Assembly: GCA_002299975.1 (NCBI GenBank)
Contig: DBOT01000087.1
Span: 1-8,901 of the forward strand
Source of the DNA: Lactobacillaceae bacterium UBA639
GTDB taxonomy: Bacteria > Bacillota > Bacilli > Lactobacillales > Lactobacillaceae
Length of the DNA stretch: 8,901 nucleotides
Direction of reading: 5' to 3'
The position numbers and the translations under genes were made by a program. Shown here in pieces: positions 1 to 6,901 of this stretch. Within the stretch, counting starts at the first letter, position 1. The number at the start of each line of letters is the position of its first letter. The notes under the pieces are model-generated. The model was not told the origin of the DNA, made no database searches, and was given only the letters and a program-made list of their open reading frames with translations.

Positions 1-244
1 ATTAACGTGTTACCACCCTAATTCGGTACAGCCTCACGACCATACCCTCGTTGGGTACACCTCTACCGGTAGACCCAGGCGCTGTACCGGGCGCCACCCG
101 GGAGTTGCTTACGTGACCGCTCGCAACTCGCTATTGCTCCAAGACCATCTTCACATTCCTGAGCAGTACCGGTTCTCATCAAGCGCGGTTCTCTGTAACT
201 GCATTAGAATGTTACTCATCTTTTCTAAGCATTCTTTAATTTGA
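1..244 (-). ncRNA. T-box riboswitch leader, probable Asp (GAU) specifier
   Basis: Read on the minus strand, this is a T-box leader that senses uncharged tRNA and controls a gene beyond the left edge. The T-box itself, AGGGTGGTAACACG, lies at 19-6, with the tRNA-end-binding bulge UGGU. Stem I is recognisable: a base helix AAGAU/GUCUU, a 5' loop GAGUA (the loop-E side), then a helix ACAUUC/GAAUGU. The 3' side of that loop reads GAA-GAU-G, matching the usual GAA-codon-purine layout, so the specifier is GAU (149-147), aspartate. A one-base shift would give AUG (methionine). A stem II, GAGUUGC/GCAACUC, follows. U in the bulge pairs best with discriminator A, or with G (usual for tRNA-Asp) only by wobble, so the amino acid is less certain than the class. 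The terminator half and the regulated gene, perhaps aspS or hisS-aspS, lie outside the window. Confidence 0.9.
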
Positions 245-249
245 TTGCC

Positions 250-281
250 ATTATAATATAACAGTTCTTAGAGTAATGCAA
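250..281 (-). promoter_or_regulatory. Promoter of the T-box leader
   Basis: On the minus strand, TTGCAT (281-276) is followed after 17 bp by TATTAT (258-253), and an overlapping TATAAT sits at 255-250. Transcription would start near 244, just before Stem I of the T-box. The AT-rich setting and position support it. The -35 match is weak. Confidence 0.5.
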
Positions 282-300
282 GACTAAATTTTAATTTTTT

Positions 301-344
301 AAAAACAAAAGACCGCCCACTGGGAATATTTCCAGTGAGCGGTC
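301..344 (-). terminator. Rho-independent terminator of the VirD4/TraG-like gene
   Basis: A 13-bp stem with one mismatch, GACCGCCCACTGG (311-323) against CCAGTGAGCGGTC (332-344), has an 8-nt loop. On the minus strand it is followed by TTTTGTTTTT. It begins about 10 bp after the stop codon of the coupling-protein gene and separates it from the T-box promoter. Confidence 0.85.
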
Positions 345-354
345 GGATCACCGA

Positions 355-1874
355 TCACATTGGCAAGTCGCCAAACAAAGAGTCAAGATCATCATCTATC
401 TCCGGATCATCATTATCAACCCGGTGTTCATTGGGCAGCTGCTGAAGGATTGTCGAAAGCTTTGGCCATGATAATGTCGGTTGTGGTGTCTGGTAGGCTT
501 GATTAATCTCTAACCTTTCTGACTGATAGTTAGGATGGTCGTGGAAGTCGTAACGATCCACCGGCGCCAAGTAGCCGCTGACATCCAGCAGGAAGGTGCT
601 CTCCCCCAGTTGGCGGATGGCCTGAGCATCCCGATTGAAACGGTCGGCCGCCGTCTTAGCCATCGTCAGGTCGGTCGTCCCCGTCATCAGGTAGGCCCCA
701 CAGTTACCGATCACACTTCCGGCATTCTCTCCGAACTTCGCTGCCAGTTGCGATTCGTCTTGAACCATCATGCACAGCGAGATGTTACGACTCCGTGCGG
801 TTGCCAGGTAGTCATCAAAGTGGGGAACCTGGATGTTCTTAAAATCATCCAGGAAGAAGCGCACCTTGGTCTTCAGCCGATTAGCGGGCATTTGAAAGGC
901 GTGGTGGTACAAAAAGCGAAAGAGCTGTGCGTAGAAGACGTTGGCAATGAAGTTCTTGGCGGGATCGGCATCATCGTACAGGATAAACATGGCCGTCTTA
1001 GGCTCGAGGAGACGGCTGAAGTCGAGCTGGTTGCTGGCACGTCACTGAGCATGTACGGCGACAGGGCCGTCCCCAGGATACCCACGATACTGCTCCAGGT
1101 CCTTTGTGAGTCCCGGCTCCGGGTAATGCTGTTCCACATCCGCAGGGCAACTGATTGCGGATTCTGCTTCTCGACCCAGGAGAACAGCCGCTCCCCCAGG
1201 CTGACCGGAATCAGACTGCCGTCATCATATTCGGCATGGTCAAAATGGTATTCACCAACTGACGGTGAACAGCCAAGTGATGCCAGGACCGCATTGACAT
1301 CCTCATCGGGACGATCAATGAGTTCAAACAGCCGGGTCACCGTTCCCATCGTCTGCTCATCAGCGGGCAAGAATTCCTTGGTAAACATGATCAACGACGC
1401 CAGCAAACTGGCCGGTGCGTTGGTCCAGAAGGGATCGTCAAACTTGCCATGGCTGTCGTCTTGGCCCGTGACATCGGCAGCGACCACCTGATGAGCAAAT
1501 GAGATCACGTCCATCTGGCTTTGCATGTAGTAAAACGGGTTATAGGTCATCGAGTGCTGGAGGTCAACCAGGTTCAGCACCTGCAACTGGTAACCCTGGG
1601 CCTGCAGGCTACGACCAGTATCGGCCAAGATGTCGCCCTTAGCATCCGCGATCACGTAGTTGGCATTTGCTTGCAAAACATTGGGCTCAACAAACGAGTA
1701 GGTTTTACCGGTCCCACTGGAACCCACCACCAGGGTGTTATCATTTCTGGCGTGGTGAAAGTCGATCGGCAGGTAAGTCTGCTTACCAAAGATAGTGGCA
1801 TCTTGTTGATAGCGATCTTTCCATGGGGTTGCGGTCGGTTGTTTTGTCGAATTGTTAAAACCAATCATTTGCAT
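355..1874 (-). pseudogene. VirD4/TraG-type conjugative coupling ATPase, frameshifted
   Basis: With one base restored, this encodes about 506 residues of a type IV secretion coupling-protein ATPase, the family that passes DNA-relaxase complexes to a conjugation channel. Walker A is GSSGTGKT at residues 51-58, followed by the family's YVIADAKGD segment (73-81). The second part carries a Walker B-like strand, RFFLDDF, then the conserved ATARSRNISLCMMVQDESQL region and a glycine/asparagine stretch, SVIGNCG. The first frame runs from ATG 1874, 8 nt after GGAGG (1887-1883), and goes wrong near 1037. Adding one G there (GTGCC to GTGGCC) restores ASNQLDFSRLLEPKTAMF and joins it to the second frame (stop at 355). 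Family members usually have N-terminal membrane helices before Walker A; here only 50 soluble residues precede it. No relaxase or other transfer gene is adjacent. A sequencing error could mimic the frameshift, and a soluble orphan form may be native. Confidence 0.8.
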
Positions 1875-1922
1875 ATATATTTCCTCCATTCACTCGAGAA
1901 ACTGGTCATTGCGACGAAAAAA

Positions 1923-1963
1923 AGCAGTATTACACAAAAGAGCCATATTATGAGAGTTCTATT
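1923..1963 (+). repeat. Left arm of imperfect inverted repeat
   Basis: It begins AGCAGTATTACA and contains CCATATTATGA. It matches the reverse complement of 2076-2118 at roughly 36 of 43 aligned positions, in blocks of 12 and 11 exact bases. It lies in the leader of the coupling-protein gene, 49 bp upstream of its start codon. No target-site duplication is visible outside the arms. Confidence 0.75.
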
Positions 1964-2075
1964 AGTTCAGGAAAGTATAATAAAGTAACACAAATGGGCA
2001 TACACTAAGCCCCTTCATGTGACTCTATCAACAGAACCTTTCCCTAAATATTGCGTTCTTAATTAACGCACCAAA

Positions 2076-2118
2076 AATAAAACTTTCATAATATGGTTCT
2101 TTAAATTGTAATACTGCT
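2076..2118 (-). repeat. Right arm of imperfect inverted repeat
   Basis: This is the partner of 1923-1963 and ends TGTAATACTGCT on the plus strand. The pair encloses about 112 bp without a gene. The total of 196 bp would suit a miniature element. The arms could equally be a duplicated, outward-facing promoter-leader region, since each contains CATAATATGG pointing outward. Confidence 0.75.
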
Positions 2119-2120
2119 AT

Positions 2121-2142
2121 GCAGGCGGTAATATCCGCTTGC
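2121..2142 (+). other. 8-bp hairpin with TAATAT loop
   Basis: GCAGGCGG pairs fully (one G-T pair) with CCGCTTGC around a 6-nt loop, TAATAT. It sits 2 bp outside the right repeat arm. The bases after it (AATCTTATTCT) are only moderately T-rich, so it may be a weak plus-strand terminator for a lost gene. It could also be a structural end of the inverted-repeat segment. Confidence 0.5.
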
Positions 2143-2189
2143 AATCTTATTCTACTACATTGCTGATCAAATACAAGCCTATTTCCTAG

Positions 2190-2630
2190 TTAAATTGGTT
2201 ATTGGGAGTCATTGGGGTGATGTTCATCATCGGTAACACCTGTGCCGGAGTCATCTCCAGTCGCTACGGGATAAGAAAAATGCCGCAGATCAGTGTTGCT
2301 TGCCTGATCATGCTCCTCTTGATGGGAATTGCCTTTCACCTATCCTGGCTTGGCATTATCCTCCTGTGCCTGATCTGCTTTGTGCTGGGAATGCCCGGAT
2401 CGATCCTCCAGGTGATGTTCCTTAACGTCGCTGAACGGGACTACCCGGAGGCAATGAGTCTGGCTTCTTCCCTCAACCCCATCTGTACTAACGTTGGTGT
2501 TTCGATTGGCTCATTGGTAGCCGCAATCAGTGTTAACTTCATGCCGGTTGGTCAGGTTGGGTACGTCGGTGCTATCTTCGCCCTCATTGGTGTCATCTGT
2601 ACGTTGATGCTGATGAAAACTAATGCATAA
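2190..2630 (+). pseudogene. Truncated MFS transporter, C-terminal remnant
   Basis: About 145 codons encode the C-terminal third of a major-facilitator transporter of the AraJ/PbuE-like drug or nucleoside efflux type, normally about 390 residues with 12 helices. Five hydrophobic segments can be seen: one around GVIGVMFIIGN, one after a loop with a motif-A-like SRYGIRK, one around LGIILLCLICFVLGMPGS, one following ERDYPEAMSLASSLNP, and a last one ending LIGVICTLMLM. These correspond to about helices 8-12. The frame is open only back to a TAG at 2187-2189. No ATG with a ribosome site is present, and a TTG at 2202 has no good site before it. The first seven helices are missing, so it cannot transport. 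The break coincides with the edge of the repeat-bearing segment. Confidence 0.85.
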
Positions 2631-2636
2631 CAAAAG

Positions 2637-2683
2637 CCGTATCCGCGGTGACACTCAGTCATCGTAGATACGGTTTTATTTTT
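2637..2683. terminator. Bidirectional terminator between MFS remnant and recQ
   Basis: CCGTATC (2637-2643) pairs with GATACGG (2667-2673), and the inner part extends the stem to about 16 bp with one mismatch around the loop ACTCA. TTTTATTTTT follows on the plus strand. On the minus strand the stem is followed by CTTTTGTT. It serves two convergent genes and still stands although the upstream gene is broken. Confidence 0.85.
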
Positions 2684-4475
2684 AATCATCATTTCCGGAT
2701 AAGTAGGCGCCAATCTCATCCATCATGATTTGTCCATATTTCTTCAATTTGGCTTGCCCAACCCCATTCACTTCAAGGAACTCGGCAGGCGTTTGGGGCT
2801 GCAGACGGGCCATATCATGGAGAGTTCGGTCCGAAAAGATCATGAATGGTGGCACGGCTTGATCGCGGGCGAGCTCTAAGCGCCGTTTACGCAAGCACTC
2901 AAATAAGGCTGCCTGCTCGGGTGTCTCTTCGACCTTAGTCGCCACCTTAGTTGGTTGCGGCTCAACACGGCGTTGAATCGTAGCCTTACCCTCTAGGACT
3001 CGCCAGCCGGCATTGCCAACCTGGACAACCGGAAATTGACCGCCCTCAAGCTTGAGAAAGCCCGTTGCTACCAGGTAGTCCACCAGACTTCCGGCGGTCT
3101 GCTGGGAAAGCTTGAGGGCCCCGTAATGTTCGAGCTGATCAACTTGGAGTTGGCGAACTCGCTGGTCATGGGATCCAGTGACCACCTTGGCAACTAGCGA
3201 CTTACCAAAACGCCCGTGTAATTCGTTAACCGTCGCAATGATTGCCTTAGCAGTGGATGTGATATCTTCTAATTGGCGGTCATCTGTACAGTTACTACAG
3301 TGCCCACAGGGTTCACAGGTTTGACCGAAGTACTCGACAAGTTGCTGCTGGAGACAGCGGGGAGCGTTGGCGTAGTCCGTAACTGCCTGGAGCTTCTCGT
3401 ATTGAACTTCCCGGTATTGATCATCGGCGGTTGATTGATCAATGAACCAGCGATATTGCTGAATATCATTGGCGTGGTAGAGCATTATCGCTTCACTCGG
3501 TAAGCCATCACGTCCGGCCCGCCCGGCTTCCTGATAATAGGATTCTAGGTTCTTAGCACTGGTCGCATGCAGGACAAAGCGGACGTTGCTTTTATCAATT
3601 CCCATCCCGAATGCATTCGTAGCCACGATCACCGGTACCCGGTCAAATTGGAAGTCGTCTTGCACCCGTGCCCGATCTTCTGGTGTCATTCCGGCATGAT
3701 ACATTGCTGCCTGAAAGCCCCGGTCATTAAGAAAAGCGGTTAGAGATTCTACCCGTTTACGTGTATTGGCATAGATGATCCCGGCCTCTCCCTGGTGGGC
3801 CGTCAGATATTTAACGATGTACTGGCGGGTACTGCTTTGCGGATGAGCTACCCGAAAGCTGATATTAGGACGGGCAAAGCTGGTGATGACAAAGTTCTCC
3901 TGGGGAATCATCAGCTGTTCACCGATATCTGCCTGAACCTGAGGCGTCGCGGTCGCGGTGAGGGCGAGAATGGTCGGATTTGTTTTAAGTCGTTGGATTG
4001 CCGCGTTAAGCTGCCGGTAAGCCGGCCGAAAATCATGTCCCCATTGAGAAATACAGTGGGCCTCATCAATTGCGACCAGGTTGATGTTGAGAAAACTCAG
4101 CTGGTACTGGAAGTATTCCATTGCCAGCCGCTCGGGGGTGACATATAGTAGCTTAGTCTCCCTATTGTAGGCACTCCGTAGAATCGGGTTGACCTCTTCA
4201 CGCGGTGTCGTGCTGTTAAGAGCCGCTGCTGCGATTCCATTTTGACGAAGTGAATCCACCTGGTCCTTCATTAGGGAAAGTAACGGCGATACAACAATCG
4301 TCACTCCCGGATTGACCAGCGCCGGAATTTGGTAGCATAAGGACTTCCCGCCCCCGGTCGGCATGACGGCCAGGGTATTCTGATGATTGAGGACCTGTTT
4401 GATAACCTGCTCCTGTCCATCACGGAAATGATCAAAGCCAAAATTAGTATGTAGGATGTCGGTTGGTGTTGCCAC
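2682..4475 (-). CDS. recQ: ATP-dependent DNA helicase RecQ
   Basis: This is a 3'-5' superfamily 2 DNA helicase acting in recombination and repair of stalled forks, full length at 597 residues. Walker A is MPTGGGKS (38-45), followed by the DEAH box (137-140) with the RecQ-specific aromatic loop after it (CISQWGHDFRP), motif III ALTATAT (171-177), motif V VATNAFGMGID (284-294) and motif VI QEAGRAGRDG (315-324). The zinc site is C374, C390, C393 and C396 (C387 is extra). A winged-helix region follows, and an HRDC domain lies at about 520-593. It starts with GTG at 4475, 6 nt after AGAGGGG (4488-4482). An in-frame TGA lies just upstream, and a nearby ATG is out of frame. The gene diverges from the lipid kinase. 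All key residues are present. Confidence 0.97.
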   Translation of the reverse strand: MATPTDILHTNFGFDHFRDGQEQVIKQVLNHQNTLAVMPTGGGKSLCYQIPALVNPGVTIVVSPLLSLMKDQVDSLRQNGIAAAALNSTTPREEVNPILRSAYNRETKLLYVTPERLAMEYFQYQLSFLNINLVAIDEAHCISQWGHDFRPAYRQLNAAIQRLKTNPTILALTATATPQVQADIGEQLMIPQENFVITSFARPNISFRVAHPQSSTRQYIVKYLTAHQGEAGIIYANTRKRVESLTAFLNDRGFQAAMYHAGMTPEDRARVQDDFQFDRVPVIVATNAFGMGIDKSNVRFVLHATSAKNLESYYQEAGRAGRDGLPSEAIMLYHANDIQQYRWFIDQSTADDQYREVQYEKLQAVTDYANAPRCLQQQLVEYFGQTCEPCGHCSNCTDDRQLEDITSTAKAIIATVNELHGRFGKSLVAKVVTGSHDQRVRQLQVDQLEHYGALKLSQQTAGSLVDYLVATGFLKLEGGQFPVVQVGNAGWRVLEGKATIQRRVEPQPTKVATKVEETPEQAALFECLRKRRLELARDQAVPPFMIFSDRTLHDMARLQPQTPAEFLEVNGVGQAKLKKYGQIMMDEIGAYLSGNDD

Positions 4476-4608
4476 ATTATTCCCCTCTCATTTTCAAAGC
4501 CTGCTATTAGTTTAATACGAAAAGAACCGCTGTTGCCATTAAATTGTTCATGCAAACTATCTCCCATCATACTACATAGCCGTCTGGGTACCGACGCCTG
4601 GACCAAGA

Positions 4609-4627
4609 TTGTATTACCATGATACAA
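4609..4627. promoter_or_regulatory. Inverted repeat TTGTAT-N7-ATACAA in recQ/kinase intergenic region
   Basis: This is a 6-bp dyad with a 7-bp spacer in the middle of the 251-bp divergent intergenic region. Its size suits a dimeric repressor site, but no regulator is identified and it could be chance in AT-rich DNA. Confidence 0.25.
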
Positions 4628-4686
4628 ATGTTATCCGATGCTTCACCATTCCGCCTAATATCGTATAAGCTAACCCTGTCGTGCGT

Positions 4687-4692
4687 TATAAT
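4687..4692 (+). promoter_or_regulatory. Candidate -10 box of the lipid kinase gene
   Basis: A perfect TATAAT lies 34 bp upstream of the TTG start codon, leaving room for the GAAGGGAGG ribosome site at 4711-4719. No convincing -35 hexamer is found at 16-18 bp. Confidence 0.35.
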
Positions 4693-4726
4693 GATAATCG
4701 TCAATTATAAGAAGGGAGGCTAATAA

Positions 4727-5674
4727 TTGAAATATCTTTTTCTCGTTAATCCATGTGCTGGTGGTGGCAAGGGTAAATTGGCTTGGCAACAAATCAGTAA
4801 CTACCTTACTGCTAATCCCCGGCTTCAGTTCGATCATACCATCAGTCGATATGCCGGCCATCCCCGCGAGTTAGCAAAACAGGCAACCCAACGGACTGAT
4901 CTCGACTGCCTAATTGTAGTTGGTGGCGACGGTACCCTGCACGAGGCAATTACCGGCCTCGTCGAGAGTCAGCAAAAGCAGCCGTTGCCGGTAGCTTACA
5001 TTCCGGCGGGTACCGGAAACGATTTTGCCCGTGGTTACGGAATCTCAACCAAGCCACTGCAAGCTCTTAAAAAGATTCTTAATAATCAGCACGCCCACGT
5101 AATCAATATCGGCTACTACCGTGATGCTCGCCGTCAGCAGAGTGGAATTTTTATCAACAACTTTGGGATCGGCTTTGATGCTGCAATCGTCCACGCTACT
5201 AATAATTCCCGTGCCAAGGCTTTCCTTAACCATCACCACCTCGGCACCTTCTCCTATATTTTTAAGGCCATCCACGTGCTCTTCACTCAACCGGCCTTCC
5301 AGGCTCAAGTACAGAATGGGAAACAAACCCGCTGCTTTGATCGCGCCTTTCTCCTAGTCGCCAGTAACCATCCCTACATCGGTGGTGGTATGCGGATCGC
5401 CCCTGATCAGCGGGTTGATCAGGAGCAATTAGAACTGGTCGTCGTCGAAAAAAGCAACTGGCCTACCCTACTATGGTCAATGCTGATGTTTGCTAGTGGG
5501 CGGTTAACCTCGTCACGCTATGCCCATCTTTTCCGTGGCCAGCAGCTCCACTACCGGATCACTCCCGCCCAGTATGGCCAGATCGACGGTGAGGAACCCG
5601 GCAAACACGCCTTTGATCTTAAATTGGAATGTCGGAGCTACCCCTTTTGGCAACAATCTGAAACGCATCAATAA
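4727..5674 (+). CDS. Diacylglycerol kinase family lipid kinase (DagK/YegS/BmrU type)
   Basis: This is a soluble lipid kinase of the DAGK catalytic family. Members phosphorylate diacylglycerol or related lipids with ATP; in Gram-positives the DgkB-type enzymes return diacylglycerol from lipoteichoic acid synthesis to phosphatidic acid. Visible motifs are NPCAGGGKG (8-16), the nucleotide-binding GGDGT (66-70), PAGTGNDFARG (93-103), the GGGMRIAP segment (219-226) and the C-terminal DGEE (287-290) near the metal site. The length of 315 residues is normal. The start is TTG at 4727, chosen because AAGGGAGG lies 7 nt before it and MKYLFLVNPCAG is the typical N-terminus. There are no membrane segments. 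It is transcribed alone, divergent from recQ and convergent with the HELSH membrane protein. The exact lipid substrate is inferred from the family. Confidence 0.93.
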   Translation: MKYLFLVNPCAGGGKGKLAWQQISNYLTANPRLQFDHTISRYAGHPRELAKQATQRTDLDCLIVVGGDGTLHEAITGLVESQQKQPLPVAYIPAGTGNDFARGYGISTKPLQALKKILNNQHAHVINIGYYRDARRQQSGIFINNFGIGFDAAIVHATNNSRAKAFLNHHHLGTFSYIFKAIHVLFTQPAFQAQVQNGKQTRCFDRAFLLVASNHPYIGGGMRIAPDQRVDQEQLELVVVEKSNWPTLLWSMLMFASGRLTSSRYAHLFRGQQLHYRITPAQYGQIDGEEPGKHAFDLKLECRSYPFWQQSETHQ

Positions 5675-5677
5675 AAA

Positions 5678-5709
5678 GAACCTCCAGAGACGATTTGCTC
5701 TAGAGGTTC
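5678..5709. terminator. Shared terminator, lipid kinase / HELSH membrane protein
   Basis: GAACCTCCAGAG (5678-5689) pairs with CTCTAGAGGTTC (5698-5709) with one mismatch and an 8-nt loop. On the minus strand it is followed by TTTTTATT, a good tract for the membrane-protein gene. On the plus strand it is followed by ATTTCATATTC, weaker but usable for the kinase. Confidence 0.85.
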
Positions 5710-5712
5710 ATT

Positions 5713-6459
5713 TCATATTCGAACTAATAGGTTCACCAGTATTGACCAGATAAGTGAAAGTGTCATAACTAGGACAAACCAGGTTAATAGGATAAGTAGA
5801 TAATGATGAATAGTGGCTGTCATCCCCAGTGTTATCAACAAAAATAGTAAGAGACCAATGATAACCAGGAGGGTACCAAACGCCGGTAGGGTACTCTTGA
5901 GGTCGGCATTACTCAGGTCAAAGCCACCGATCGTAATATTGATTGATAAGGCCACCCAGATAATAGTTAAAAGCCAGTTGCCAGAACCTACTGGAACACT
6001 GGTTGAGACAGTCATGCCTAGGAAATTACCCAGATATTGCAACCCCCACTGATAAAACCCAGGAACTAAAAAGCGGGTCAATAGGATAAGGACAATCGTA
6101 CAGCCAAAAATTGGCGCTGTTCCAATCAACGCATTACCGAGAAACTGGTAATAGTTTTTCCTATTCCAGGAGTGGTTAACATAGCCGAGTGCTCCCCCAT
6201 TATCCGGAACGTCGGTGATAAGTAAACGGAAGCTATTGATGTGGTGGCCAAAAAGAAGGGCGACTAAGAGGTGACTGAGTTCGTGCACAATTACCCCAAG
6301 GCCACCGATATAAACAATTGATTTTGCTCCCAATCGTTGGGCTAATCGCTGCTTAGAGCTCCGGTTGATGTAGGTCAGAGCAATGACCATTAATACCGGG
6401 ATTCCCAATACTACAATTAGGTAGGTAATTGTGATCTTTAAATCAGTGCTAATTGACAA
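5713..6459 (-). CDS. M50-like membrane protein with HELSH zinc-protease motif
   Basis: This is a 248-residue integral membrane protein with about six predicted helices (roughly 10-30, 48-71, 108-130, 160-180, 194-214, 219-246). Helix 2 contains VIVHELSHLLVALLFGH, an HExxH motif (H59, E60, H63) typical of intramembrane zinc metalloproteases of the M50/M50B-like type. A later segment, NITIGGFDLSNADLKS (174-189), could supply the third zinc ligand, D186 being the best candidate; it differs from the classical LDG motif of site-2 proteases. There is no PDZ domain. The start is TTG at 6459, with GGTGGAG ending 7 nt upstream. It is a single gene between two terminators, so neighbours give no clue to a substrate. 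The protease role is inferred from the motif, and the physiological function is unknown. Confidence 0.75.
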   Translation of the reverse strand: MSISTDLKITITYLIVVLGIPVLMVIALTYINRSSKQRLAQRLGAKSIVYIGGLGVIVHELSHLLVALLFGHHINSFRLLITDVPDNGGALGYVNHSWNRKNYYQFLGNALIGTAPIFGCTIVLILLTRFLVPGFYQWGLQYLGNFLGMTVSTSVPVGSGNWLLTIIWVALSINITIGGFDLSNADLKSTLPAFGTLLVIIGLLLFLLITLGMTATIHHYLLILLTWFVLVMTLSLIWSILVNLLVRI

Positions 6460-6485
6460 TATCTGTCTCCACCCTTTCTTGGTAG

Positions 6486-6501
6486 TATTGCCATTATACC
6501 A
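6486..6501 (-). promoter_or_regulatory. Extended -10 promoter of the HELSH membrane protein gene
   Basis: The minus strand reads TGGTATAAT (6501-6493), a perfect extended -10 element. Transcription would start near 6486, 27 nt before the TTG start codon. No good -35 is visible, as expected for an extended -10. It directly follows the T-tract of the upstream operon's terminator. Confidence 0.6.
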
Positions 6502-6502
6502 A

Positions 6503-6542
6503 CAAAAGAGGAAAGTGACCGCTTAAGCCACTTTCCTCTTTT
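6503..6542 (-). terminator. Terminator of the cupin-CMD operon
   Basis: A perfect 14-bp stem, AAAAGAGGAAAGTG (6504-6517) with CACTTTCCTCTTTT (6529-6542), has an 11-nt loop containing the palindrome GCTTAAGC. The stem end supplies a T-run in both directions. It lies 30 bp after the CMD stop codon. Confidence 0.9.
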
Positions 6543-6571
6543 AGACTGTATTAATGAACATTGAAATTTGG

Positions 6572-6889
6572 TTAGTCCCAAACCTTCTTGGCAATGTTGA
6601 AGGCGGACCAAGCGTTTGGCCAACCAACGTAGAAGGCCAGCTGGGTGATCACTTCGACGATTTCTTCCTTCGTGATGCCATTCTTCTTAGCCGTCTGCAT
6701 GTGGTAAGGAAGTTGTTCAAAGGCACCCTTAGTAATCAAAGCTGTTACGGTAATCATGCTCCGGTCACGCGGCTTTAATTCCTTTTCCCGGGACCAAACC
6801 TGACCGAAAAGGACGTCATCATTCAATTCCGCAAACTTTGGGGCAAAGTCACCCAATTGGTCACGACCAGCAGTTTGTTTTTCAGCCAT
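6572..6889 (-). CDS. Carboxymuconolactone decarboxylase (CMD) family protein
   Basis: This is a 105-residue all-helical CMD-domain protein. The family core is visible: SREKELKPRDRSMITVTALI (33-52), then PYHMQTAKKNGITKEEIVEVI (61-81), then the QLAFYVGWPNAWSAFNIAKKV end. The protein has no cysteine, so it lacks the CxxC pair of the AhpD-type peroxidase reductases and resembles the decarboxylase-like branch. In catabolic pathways that branch acts on 4-carboxymuconolactone, but nothing else here suggests protocatechuate breakdown, so the substrate is unknown. The ATG at 6889 follows GGGGG (6902-6898), which overlaps the stop codon of the cupin gene 12 bp upstream, so the two are clearly co-transcribed and probably cotranslated. 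Confidence 0.93.
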   Translation of the reverse strand: MAEKQTAGRDQLGDFAPKFAELNDDVLFGQVWSREKELKPRDRSMITVTALITKGAFEQLPYHMQTAKKNGITKEEIVEVITQLAFYVGWPNAWSAFNIAKKVWD

Positions 6890-6901
6890 TCTAACTACCC
6901 C

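Larger units (their letters stand above)
1875..2189. other. Gene-free 315-bp segment with inverted repeats
   Basis: No convincing coding frame is present. The segment is AT-rich and holds the start-site region of the coupling-protein gene, two inverted repeat arms (1923-1963 and 2076-2118), a small 6-bp hairpin TGCGTT-N7-AACGCA (2052-2070) and a strong 8-bp hairpin at 2121-2142. A weak minus-strand promoter for the coupling gene is possible: TTCCTG, 17 bp, TAATAT within the left arm. The segment ends where the transporter remnant begins. Confidence 0.7.

Noticed and set aside
535..1491. Long plus-strand open frame (318 codons) antisense to the coupling-protein gene
   Set aside because: Its translation has no recognisable motif, and the opposite strand carries clear ATPase motifs. 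It is a shadow frame.
1942..1968. TTCCTG-N17-TAATAT on the minus strand as promoter of the coupling gene
   Set aside because: The -35 match is poor and the mirrored copy in the right repeat arm has no -35 at all, so it is mentioned only as possible.
1923..2118. Insertion sequence with terminal inverted repeats
   Set aside because: There is no transposase frame between the arms and no target-site duplication, so a full insertion sequence cannot be claimed.
2121..2142. Resemblance of the TAATAT hairpin loop to rolling-circle nick sites
   Set aside because: Only six bases agree, and there is no Rep gene or other origin feature nearby.
4507..4551. 14-codon minus-strand frame (MNNLMATAVLFVLN) with GGGAG upstream, ahead of recQ
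   Set aside because: It looks like a possible leader peptide, but such short frames are common by chance and there is no attenuator hairpin after it.
5045..5326. 93-codon minus-strand frame inside the lipid kinase gene
   Set aside because: It lies wholly within a well-supported kinase gene and has no ribosome site or known motif.
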